A stretch of 49,199 nt of DNA, from assembly GCA_029238785.1 (NCBI GenBank), contig JAQWFN010000034.1, forward strand, positions 1-49,199, read 5' to 3'. Under the pieces are notes generated by a model. The model was not told the DNA's origin. It made no database searches and worked only from the letters and a program-made list of their open reading frames with translations. Shown one piece after another: positions 8,309-15,602 of this stretch. The stretch comes from Flavobacteriales bacterium (GTDB lineage Bacteria; Bacteroidota; Bacteroidia; Flavobacteriales_D; Sanyastnellaceae). Position numbers and translations under genes: made by a program. Each line of letters starts with the position of its first letter. Positions within the stretch are counted from its first letter, which is position 1.

Positions 8309-9111
8309 ACAAATTTTGGGCAGTTTTGATTTTATGCGCTTTTGTGGCAAATGCTGCTGCCCAGTCTGAAGAAAAGGCAGCTTGGGCCGATTTGGAATTC
8401 GATGCTGGAATCCTCGGGTTGAGCAGCATGATGATGAGTAGCTCGAGTCCACTCACCATTTACGATCCGCAGGATTATTCTGGCATGGTCAGCTTCCAGT
8501 TATCACGAGTGAAAAAGGATAAATGGGGAATGTGGTTTGGGATATTGAACTCATGGTCAGAGGCTGATTTAAGAGAAGAGGCCATTGAATTCAGAAATAG
8601 ACTCCTATCCCAGCATCCCAACGACTTTATTTTCAGTGTTCGTGATGCTTCTTATTCGATTAAATATAAGCAAACACACTTCCACTTTGGAGCGCTTCGT
8701 CGAAAGAAATTGGGCGCAGTTCATCTCAATTTTGGAGCTGGATTGGGAGCATACAAAATGGTTTCTGAATCTGGTCTTCGCTTCGTAGTAAAGGAACAAG
8801 GGAGTAATGTCAGAAGCGAATACACATATAATTACGGAGAAGAAAACAAATGGAACTGGAGTGCTACGGCTTATGTCGACGCCGACATGAACCTTTACCG
8901 AAGCGGCAGGATGGAGTGGAATGTTTTTGGAAGAGTTTCTTGTTTGGGCTTCGGCAAGATTAGCACTTTTGAAGAGCGAAAGGCCCCCTTGCATGTGCCT
9001 GCAAGGTCTACATTTATAGAAGATGAAGGCCAAACTCTGCGCGCAGATGTAGTTTTTGGTTTGCGCATGAGAATCATCAATATGCAAGGCTGGAAAATGT
9101 TCAATCGTTAG
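8296..9111 (+). CDS. Outer-membrane-type protein, copy 1 of duplicated cassette
   Basis: This 271-residue protein has a clear signal peptide (residues 1-22, ending NAAAQ) and a mature region with alternating amphipathic strands, compatible with a small beta-barrel. I do not recognise a named family. It is clearly paralogous to the 10027-10854 product: shared landmarks are AAWADLEFDAGILG / ARWADIELDAGILG, NFQLSRVKTGKWGMWLG-like text near residue 70, FGAGLGA near residue 150, a TYNYG / TYDYG segment, and the C-terminal LRMRIINMQGWKMF / LRLRLVNMEKWKMF. The start codon lies inside the end of the lipoprotein gene (13-bp overlap), so translation is probably coupled, and the amber codon upstream may therefore lower its expression. 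Confidence 0.72.
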   Translation: MARLNKFWAVLILCAFVANAAAQSEEKAAWADLEFDAGILGLSSMMMSSSSPLTIYDPQDYSGMVSFQLSRVKKDKWGMWFGILNSWSEADLREEAIEFRNRLLSQHPNDFIFSVRDASYSIKYKQTHFHFGALRRKKLGAVHLNFGAGLGAYKMVSESGLRFVVKEQGSNVRSEYTYNYGEENKWNWSATAYVDADMNLYRSGRMEWNVFGRVSCLGFGKISTFEERKAPLHVPARSTFIEDEGQTLRADVVFGLRMRIINMQGWKMFNR

Positions 9112-9475
9112 CTGAAATGCGGCTTTTGTTAGGTGAATAAAGCAGAGGTATCGTGCACTTAAGGCCCGGTTCAGAATTAAAAAAGTTTGTTATTCTTGAA
9201 AAGCAATCTTGGAGTGTGGTTAAGGTGATTCTTGTGTATGGCTTAATCTTCAGTCAAAATTTCGTTCTGAACTATTCTCGAGATACACGAAACAACGCTA
9301 GAGTTGGTGCTTGTTTCAGGTAAGCATCATGAGAAGAACAAGCGAGGAGTTGAAGTTAAACCCAGCTGATGTGATAATCATTGAATCTTACGAGAACAAG
9401 TTTAGAAATTGGTGTTCTGCGACTAAAATACTTTCAACTTTCTGAACGTTCTTTGCCAAGAATAAGGCCCCCAAC
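9112..9475 (+). other. 364-bp spacer between the two cassette copies; two tiny unassigned frames
   Basis: I find no recognisable RNA, promoter pair or terminator. Two short plus-strand frames exist: GTG 9153 to TAA 9323 (56 residues, containing VKVILVYGLIFSQNF) and ATG 9329 to TGA 9445 (38 residues, containing KLNPADVIIIESYENKF). Neither resembles the flanking cassette proteins or a family I know. They could be decayed remnants or chance frames; I do not call them genes. Confidence 0.35.
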
Positions 9476-10039
9476 ATGAACCAAAGATTTACACTTAAAG
9501 TCCTTTTATTTTTCACGATACTCTTTTTTGGAGGATGTTCGGGATGCTGTGATGAAAGCATCGAAATTCTAATTGAAGCCTCAGACGTCCACGGCGTTCA
9601 TTTAAACAATGCAGGCCAATTTCCTGTACTTTCGAGTAGCAATGTAATTCCAGCAGAAGCTTATGTCTTGGGCGCTTATTTTGACTTGGAAGATTACCTT
9701 GCCGCGAAGCGCGAAATTGCACCCTTTTGTTTGGGGCAGAAAGCATTTGCTTTGTCTTGTTGGGAAGAATATAGAAGCGTACACAACATTGCGCGCTGGG
9801 ATATCAGCAGCTTATATGATTTTGATGAAGCACATCCAGCAGGAACGCTCTTGAACGAGTACTTTGTGGTCTATAATAGTTTGGATATTAACACCAGCAT
9901 TTGGGATTACCAAAGCGATACCGTGCAGTTTGCCTTGTTTGCTACTCCGGATTCTTCACGACAACAATTTGTACTCGATATTTATTTTGACAACGATTCG
10001 CTCGTGCGCGATACAACAGAGGTGGTATGGCTAAATTAA
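9476..10039 (+). CDS. Small Cys-rich lipoprotein, copy 2 (intact)
   Basis: This 187-residue product has a hydrophobic leader followed by FFGGCSGCC, a lipobox-like Cys cluster, so it is probably a lipoprotein. I do not know the family. Visible features are VHGVHLNNAGQFPVL, a conserved NVIPAEAYVLG, ISSLYDFDEAHPAGTLLNEYF and a C-terminal LDIYFDNDSLVRDTTEVVWLN. All of these have counterparts in copy 1 at 7736-8308. The last 13 bases (ATGGCTAAATTAA) form the start of the next gene in another frame, an overlap preserved in both cassette copies. This argues that lipoprotein and outer-membrane protein are produced as a pair and act together at the cell surface or in the periplasm. Confidence 0.72.
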   Translation: MNQRFTLKVLLFFTILFFGGCSGCCDESIEILIEASDVHGVHLNNAGQFPVLSSSNVIPAEAYVLGAYFDLEDYLAAKREIAPFCLGQKAFALSCWEEYRSVHNIARWDISSLYDFDEAHPAGTLLNEYFVVYNSLDINTSIWDYQSDTVQFALFATPDSSRQQFVLDIYFDNDSLVRDTTEVVWLN

Positions 10040-10854
10040 TGAAATGGGCATTTTTCTTTTTACTGTGCTTCGCGATGCAGGGGGTGGAGGCCCAAAATGA
10101 GGCAAGATGGGCCGATATTGAGCTGGATGCGGGTATTTTGGGTTTTGGTACTCATTTAGGGAATGCTTCGAGTGAGGATGCCATCTATCAGCCTGGTACT
10201 TTTGGGACAGTGGTGAATTTTCAGTTATCCCGGGTAAAAACAGGTAAATGGGGGATGTGGCTGGGTGTTGTAGGATCAAGCAGCAGCAATACCACATCTC
10301 TGGAAAATTTTTGGCTGAGTGAAATTGAAGCAATCCATCCCAATGCCTTCATTTCTTCCACGAACACAAATGCGGTTACTTTTTCAAGAACACATTACTT
10401 GGCAGGTGTGCTAAAAAGAAAGCAAATCGGGAGTTTCAATTTGAATTATGGAGCGGGCTTGGGGGCTGCACGTTTGAGTGGAATAGGAAACATAGAAATT
10501 CAAACAAAGGATTTGGGGAGTAATCATCGAACGACATATACCTACGATTATGGCGTCTATGATGCTTGGACTTGGAGTGCCAATGTGTATGCCGATCTAG
10601 ATGTGAAGCTTTACAGAAGTGGGGAACTCCAGTGGATGGCTTTTTTCAGAACTTCTGCGATCATGCACGGTCAAAATGGTGAGATGAATGCAAGTGTAAC
10701 ACCTATTTTAGGAGAGTTACGCCGTGATGCTTTTACTGATAGTGGAACATCTTTCCACCTCGACATGAACTTGGGCATTCGACTGAGGTTGGTGAACATG
10801 GAAAAGTGGAAAATGTTTCGCTTTGCACACAAGCATGAACCGGCGCAGCCGTAA
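10027..10854 (+). CDS. Outer-membrane-type protein, copy 2 of duplicated cassette
   Basis: This 275-residue protein has a signal peptide (about residues 1-22, ending GVEAQ) and a beta-strand-rich mature part, predicted to be a small outer-membrane barrel. It is a full-length paralogue of the 8296-9111 product and shares its length, beginning (WADIELDAGILGFG), middle (NLNYGAGLGAARL, DLDVKLYRSGELQW) and end (LGIRLRLVNMEKWKMFRF). No known family or catalytic motif is recognised. Its start overlaps the upstream lipoprotein gene by 13 bp. It ends within a small inverted repeat shared with the convergent gene at 10867. Confidence 0.72.
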   Translation: MAKLMKWAFFFLLCFAMQGVEAQNEARWADIELDAGILGFGTHLGNASSEDAIYQPGTFGTVVNFQLSRVKTGKWGMWLGVVGSSSSNTTSLENFWLSEIEAIHPNAFISSTNTNAVTFSRTHYLAGVLKRKQIGSFNLNYGAGLGAARLSGIGNIEIQTKDLGSNHRTTYTYDYGVYDAWTWSANVYADLDVKLYRSGELQWMAFFRTSAIMHGQNGEMNASVTPILGELRRDAFTDSGTSFHLDMNLGIRLRLVNMEKWKMFRFAHKHEPAQP

Positions 10855-10873
10855 CACACTCTTGTGTTATTTT
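10853..10873. terminator. Possible bidirectional terminator between convergent genes
   Basis: AACACA / TGTGTT stem (10853-10858 and 10863-10868) with a CTCT loop, followed on plus by ATTTT. It overlaps the stop codons of both convergent genes. The stem is short and AT-rich, so termination strength is doubtful. Confidence 0.4.
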
Positions 10874-11598
10874 GTCACCCAATAGTTAAAACAGTGCCGT
10901 AAAGGATCCCAATAAATGTGGTAGGTATACGCACTAATTTCGCTGTATTGATCTTCAGTAACACTGCAATCAATAGGGGTGGGTTTTAAAATGATTTCAG
11001 CACCTTTCACTTCGATGTCCATCCAAGTCTGAATGTTTTCACCGTCATATTCCAGCTCAGGCTCTTCGTCATCCTCCCATAAGTAAAGGTTTTCTTCGTC
11101 AAAGACCTCAGAATTGACCACCCACCGAGATTCATAGGAATAATCCACAGGAATGATGCCCAAGCAGCGCCTTTGACTAAAATCCCAAACCAAGGCTATA
11201 GATGTTTGTTCATGAAATCCACTTTGCCAGCCAGAACGACCATTAATGCTCTCAAATACAGCAATCATCTCGTTTCGACCATCTCCATTTAGGTCGGAAA
11301 AAAACAGTTCACCCAAACTTGAATCAGGATAGTCTAAGTATTCAGAAAGTTCAGTCGAAAGCCAACTGCTGTCTTTCCAAGCTAGATGAATGCCCATGTT
11401 CAATGAGTCGGCATAGATGAGCACATTTTCCATTTCATTGAAATGAAGCACATCGTGTACTGGGAGCGAATTAAGCTCAGCAACTCTGGTGACTTCTGCT
11501 GAAAATTCTGGAGTGTAAATAAGGAGCGAATCCCCTTCTCCTTGTGCAAAAATGGAGTTAGAAATCAACAGAAAGGGAAGACAAAAGAGCTTGTTCAT
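10867..11598 (-). CDS. Secreted hypothetical protein with an FG-GAP-like calcium motif
   Basis: This 243-residue protein has a signal peptide (1-18, ending SIFAQ). I do not recognise a complete family. Around residue 100 it contains FFSDLNGDGRNEMIAVFES, the D-x-N-x-D-G pattern found in FG-GAP/VCBS repeats and dockerin-like calcium loops, here as a single copy. The C-terminal half is acidic (LWEDDEEPELEYDGE) and ends with aromatic-rich strands. There is no T9SS tail and no lipobox, so it is probably periplasmic. The upstream 100 bp (11599-11701) holds a T-rich tract but no convincing promoter. Confidence 0.6.
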   Translation of the reverse strand: MNKLFCLPFLLISNSIFAQGEGDSLLIYTPEFSAEVTRVAELNSLPVHDVLHFNEMENVLIYADSLNMGIHLAWKDSSWLSTELSEYLDYPDSSLGELFFSDLNGDGRNEMIAVFESINGRSGWQSGFHEQTSIALVWDFSQRRCLGIIPVDYSYESRWVVNSEVFDEENLYLWEDDEEPELEYDGENIQTWMDIEVKGAEIILKPTPIDCSVTEDQYSEISAYTYHIYWDPLRHCFNYWVTK

Positions 11599-11701
11599 GC
11601 TCGAAAACTAAGCATGTTCAAACAAATTCATCTAAGCCAATCATTATTTAAGATCAGTTCTCTTTTCTGCGTGTGGGTTTTTCTTTTTTTCGTGAAGGGA
11701 C

Positions 11702-14023
11702 CTACTTGATGGTCCACTTCACTCGAAGTCCAGCAAATTCGTTTCGGGGAGGGGCGGGATTGTAATAGCGCCCAAAACCGGCATTCACCTGAAGGAAGTC
11801 AAAATAAAATTCATCTAAAACATTGTTCACCCCTCCAAAAACATCCACACTCAAAGCCAATTTTTCCATTTCAAAGGAGTAAGCAACATAGAGGTTCACC
11901 AAATGGTAGCTTGGCGTAAACACGGTGTTCTCATCGTTCAAGGCAATTTGGTCGAACCATTGATGCGCCACCCTTAGGTTGAAGCGATCGAGCACATTCA
12001 AGCTGAGTTGTTGATTCCAGCGGTGCACAGGAACACCAGGAATGAGCTTATTGGTGGGCAAGCCAAGTTCTTCAGCGCTTCCCGCAAATTTGCTGCTTAG
12101 ATAGGCGTAATTGCTTGAGTAAACCAAAGATGAAAGCCATGAAACCTCCTCGCAAGGGATGTTGAGGTCGATTTGCGCTTCTAAACCTTCCTGTTTTATT
12201 TCGCCCCGATTGGTGAAGATGCTTTGATCTCCATCGAGGGTTTGAGGTAAAATAGCGTTAGTAATGGTGTTTGTGAAAACCAGCACTTCGTAACGAAGCC
12301 AATTAGAAAGCTTGTTGCGTGTCCCCAACTCAAAGTTCAAGGCTTGTTCTGCACTCAGTTCAGAAGAAAAGCGACCAGTTTCGGTGTTCACGTATTCAAA
12401 AATGCTTGGGAGCGAATTGCCTGTAGAGAGGTTCATGAAATATACTCCTGCTTTTTTGGCGTTCTTGCTTATGCCTAATCGAGGCAGCAAGCTGTAGAGC
12501 GTAATGTTGGTGTCTAAGCGAAATCCATCGGCAATGTTTTCCCCTTCATTGATGTAGGCATTGCGATTCGCAGAAAGGCCGCTTTCAAAGGCCCAGTTTT
12601 TCCAATCAAGCCGTAAACCAAGAACGGCGAAGGCTTCTTGACTTTTTGTTGTGTTGTTGTAGCGATCGTAAATCGGCGGACTTGCTAAAGGGTTCGGACC
12701 TTCTTGTACTTCGTTGTCGTCTTGATGCACTTCTATGGAGCCGTTCAATCGAATTTGAATTTCTTCTTTATCGGTGATGAGGTAGTTGGCTTGAGATCTT
12801 GCTCCAAGGCCCTTTCCAAGTTCGTCTTTTGTTCCGTTAAAAAAGGGCGAGGTACCGTAGGGATTCGATTTGCTTGTGCTGTGCACGTAAACCGAGGTTT
12901 CATGATTGAAGTACCTGCCGGTATGTGCGTACTGCAAGGAAAGGCGATCGCGCACTCGGCTTACAAAAGTGTTGTTTTCCACACTAAATACTCGGGCTTG
13001 TTGTGGGTTTTCAATGGCATCGTCTAAGTTGATGGCACCCGGCAGGGCCCATTTTCCGGAGTAATGCGTGTACCAGAGTTTAAGGGCGTTTTTAGGGTTG
13101 ACTTGCTTCTTCAACCAGAGGTTTCCTTGTCGCTTGCTGTTGTATTCTTGTTCGCGGTAGCCATCGAATTCTTGGTAAATGCCCGACAATCGAGCTTCCC
13201 AAGTTCCTTGTTTTACACTGAGTGAAAGGGCGTTTCTCAAGAAACCATAATCGCCTGCGCTGATCTCGTTTTGAAGGCGAACACCTTCGAGTGCTTTTTT
13301 GGTGTTGAAGAACATCGCTCCGCCATTGGTGCTTCCGTAAGCGCCTCCAATCGGGCCTTTAAGTATTTCTATACTTCCGATATCGATGGGGTCGATAAGT
13401 TCTAAAGGCGCACTTCCATCGGGATTCGTGAGCGGGATTCCATCAACATACAGTTTTACGTTTCTTACGGCAAACGGAGAGCGAATGCCCGAACCACGAA
13501 TACTGATTCTTCGCGAGCCACCAGCTCCTCGGCTTTCCATGAGTACACCTGGAGATTGATTTACCGCGTTTTGTAAAGAGGCTTGTTGATCTTGTTGAAG
13601 GGTAGTGGCCCCGATGTAATTGATCGAAGCAGGAGCCGTATAGCTTGAAGATGGAGTGGTGTTGAAGGCTTGTACCAAAGTGGAACTCAACTGGTACACC
13701 GCAGGTTTGAGCTCGATGAGGAGTTCTTTTGGTTCAAGCGGATCGATGAGTAGGTTTACACTGAGGTAGTTGATGTGGTGAACAGTAAGCGTGCTTGAAG
13801 TGCTGTCGCTAAGTACAATCGCAAATTCACCTAACAAATCGCTTGTTTTTGCGCTAATGGCATCTCCATTAATTAGGATGATGGCATTCACCACAGCCTC
13901 ACCGGTGGTGCTGTCGATAAGCTTACCGTTAATCACCTCTTGAGTGCTCCCTAAAAAAGGAGTTAAAAGAAAACAGCAAAGCCCAAAGAGCCTTGCCGAT
14001 CCTAAAAAGTTAAATTGGAGCAT
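11702..14023 (-). CDS. TonB-dependent receptor, PqqU/YncD-like (possible PQQ importer)
   Basis: This 773-residue outer-membrane receptor has a signal peptide (about 1-27), a carboxypeptidase-regulatory-like domain (about 30-110), a plug (about 120-245) and a 22-strand-type barrel to the C-terminus. The plug carries ISIRGSGIRSPFAVRNVKLY, LYVDGIPLTNPDG (near residue 193) and ILKGPIGGAYGSTNGGAMFF. The barrel ends with GRYYNPAPPRN near residue 755. From memory, E. coli PqqU (YncD), the TonB-dependent PQQ importer, has LYVDGIPATMPDG and GRYYEPSPGRN at the same places, a closer fit than typical siderophore receptors. It lies 3 bp after a PQQ-type dehydrogenase gene, so the two are almost certainly cotranscribed. 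Iron-chelate uptake (FecA-like) remains the alternative. Confidence 0.8.
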   Translation of the reverse strand: MLQFNFLGSARLFGLCCFLLTPFLGSTQEVINGKLIDSTTGEAVVNAIILINGDAISAKTSDLLGEFAIVLSDSTSSTLTVHHINYLSVNLLIDPLEPKELLIELKPAVYQLSSTLVQAFNTTPSSSYTAPASINYIGATTLQQDQQASLQNAVNQSPGVLMESRGAGGSRRISIRGSGIRSPFAVRNVKLYVDGIPLTNPDGSAPLELIDPIDIGSIEILKGPIGGAYGSTNGGAMFFNTKKALEGVRLQNEISAGDYGFLRNALSLSVKQGTWEARLSGIYQEFDGYREQEYNSKRQGNLWLKKQVNPKNALKLWYTHYSGKWALPGAINLDDAIENPQQARVFSVENNTFVSRVRDRLSLQYAHTGRYFNHETSVYVHSTSKSNPYGTSPFFNGTKDELGKGLGARSQANYLITDKEEIQIRLNGSIEVHQDDNEVQEGPNPLASPPIYDRYNNTTKSQEAFAVLGLRLDWKNWAFESGLSANRNAYINEGENIADGFRLDTNITLYSLLPRLGISKNAKKAGVYFMNLSTGNSLPSIFEYVNTETGRFSSELSAEQALNFELGTRNKLSNWLRYEVLVFTNTITNAILPQTLDGDQSIFTNRGEIKQEGLEAQIDLNIPCEEVSWLSSLVYSSNYAYLSSKFAGSAEELGLPTNKLIPGVPVHRWNQQLSLNVLDRFNLRVAHQWFDQIALNDENTVFTPSYHLVNLYVAYSFEMEKLALSVDVFGGVNNVLDEFYFDFLQVNAGFGRYYNPAPPRNEFAGLRVKWTIK

Positions 14024-14026
14024 GTT

Positions 14027-15424
14027 TTATTTGACGATAAAAGTCTTCGTTACTGTTCCTAAATGTGTGCTTGAAACAAAGTAGTATTTCCCAGCAGCCC
14101 ATTCAGAAACGTCAATATTCATTTTTTGAGCATCAACAATTCCTTTTTGAACTGTTTGTCCGTTAAACGAAATGATTTCAAAGGCTGTACCGAGGAAACT
14201 GTCGTCCAATTCGATGTTCATGTTGTCGCTCGCTGGGTTGGGGTAGAGCTTTACATTTTGATCTTTAACGCTCACATAATCAACAGAAACCCCAAAATCT
14301 TCATTCACAAATTCTTTGATGATATTTGGTCCACTACCCGGGTAAGAAGAGCCATTCAAAGCAACATATACCGCTCCAGTGTAAGGGTTCACGCAAATGT
14401 CTCTAATGCGTTGGTTGAATTCAGAGAAGAACTGGTCTTCACTTTCTACAGCTGTTCCGTCGTCGTTCATGTGGAGTACAGAAAGGCGCTCGTATTGCGC
14501 TCCTAATCCACCCAAAACGGCCATAAGAATGCTGTTTTGCCATTCGGGAATTGCAGGATGGTTGTAATATTCAATGCCGTTCACCGCGATGCAAGGCGAC
14601 CATGAATCGATAGGTAAAACCACATCGTTATTGTCGCAATAATTTTGCTCTGATGCAAGGTTACACATCCCTTCAACAGATGGCCATCCGTAATTACCAT
14701 TCATTTCAAGGATGTTCAATTCATCTTCCGCATTTTGACCGTGCTCCGATGCGTAAATGAGTCCGTTCGGACCTAAACACAATCCTTGTGAGTTACGGTG
14801 ACCGAAGGAGTAAACATAGCTGCTCGGGTCTGGGTTATCGCTTGGAATGCTTCCGTCGAGGTTCAAACGAAGGGTTTTACCACTCAATGAGTTCATGTTC
14901 TGAGCGGTGTTTCCACTTCCTGTATCTCCAGTGGTCATCAACAAGGTGTTATCATCCAAAACCAAAAGACGGGATCCATTGTGAATACCACCTGCGGGCA
15001 TGTTGTCTATGATGAACTCTTCATTGATCAAATCAGTACCGTTCCATTCCCAGCGAGAAAGACGTTGTCTGTAGTTTGGCCATGAACCGTAGTTGTATGC
15101 AATATAGATGTAAGGGTTATTGTCAAAATCCGGGTGTGCCGCCATCCCGAGCATTCCTGCTTCGCTACTTCCACCGCCAGCAATCGAGCTTTGAATGTTT
15201 AAAACGGTAGTGAAATTTCCAGTCTCAGGGTTGATTCTCAAAACCCGACCACGACGTTCGGTTGTCCAAATAAAGTCGTCAGGACCCCACATGATTTCCC
15301 ATGGGACTTGAACTCCTGTAACAAGGTCGTACTCCGTGAGTGTTGTTGTTTCTAAGTCCCAAGTATCTTGGGCAAAGGTATTTAGCGAGAATAGGGCTAA
15401 AATTGGTAGGATGAAACGTTTCAT
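14027..15424 (-). CDS. Secreted PQQ-dependent sugar (glucose/sorbosone-type) dehydrogenase with T9SS tail
   Basis: I take the start at 15424, giving a proper signal peptide (MKRFILPILALFSLNTFAQ) and 465 residues; the frame remains open upstream to 15499, but that extension lacks a signal-sequence form. The glucose/sorbosone dehydrogenase beta-propeller spans about residues 30-365, with VQVPWEIMWGPD, HPDFDNNPYIYIAYN, the catalytic-type HNGSRLL, FGHRNSQGLCLGPNG and YASEHGQNAEDELN, NYGWP. Known relatives use pyrroloquinoline quinone and calcium to oxidise aldose sugars. The last 75 residues (LYPNPASDNMNIEL to KTFIVK) form a T9SS type A sorting domain, so the enzyme should be secreted or held on the surface. 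It leads an operon with the PqqU-like receptor and is divergent from a multihaem cytochrome. Confidence 0.85.
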   Translation of the reverse strand: MKRFILPILALFSLNTFAQDTWDLETTTLTEYDLVTGVQVPWEIMWGPDDFIWTTERRGRVLRINPETGNFTTVLNIQSSIAGGGSSEAGMLGMAAHPDFDNNPYIYIAYNYGSWPNYRQRLSRWEWNGTDLINEEFIIDNMPAGGIHNGSRLLVLDDNTLLMTTGDTGSGNTAQNMNSLSGKTLRLNLDGSIPSDNPDPSSYVYSFGHRNSQGLCLGPNGLIYASEHGQNAEDELNILEMNGNYGWPSVEGMCNLASEQNYCDNNDVVLPIDSWSPCIAVNGIEYYNHPAIPEWQNSILMAVLGGLGAQYERLSVLHMNDDGTAVESEDQFFSEFNQRIRDICVNPYTGAVYVALNGSSYPGSGPNIIKEFVNEDFGVSVDYVSVKDQNVKLYPNPASDNMNIELDDSFLGTAFEIISFNGQTVQKGIVDAQKMNIDVSEWAAGKYYFVSSTHLGTVTKTFIVK

Positions 15425-15550
15425 AATAACTGCAGTTTGTGCGAATATACTAAAGATGCAAACGTAAATCAGTACCGCGCATGAGTAAGAATGGTCCAAT
15501 GATGGAAAGCCAAAATCAATTCTCCTTTACAAGAATGTCGATTCATCGAC

Positions 15551-15581
15551 TTGCGGAGGGGCAGAAGAGGGCGTATCTTTA
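15551..15581 (+). promoter_or_regulatory. Candidate Bacteroidota promoter for the multihaem cytochrome
   Basis: A -33-like TTG (15551-15553, in context CTTG) lies 20 bp before TATCTTTA (15574-15581), one base from the TAnnTTTG consensus and with the expected spacing. Initiation would fall about 15 bp before the start codon at 15603. Confidence 0.5.
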
Positions 15582-15602
15582 GCACAACTTGCAACTTTTA
15601 GA

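Noticed and set aside
15425-15499. N-terminal extension of the PQQ dehydrogenase
   Set aside because: The signal peptide begins at the internal ATG (15424); the upstream piece lies in the divergent promoter region.
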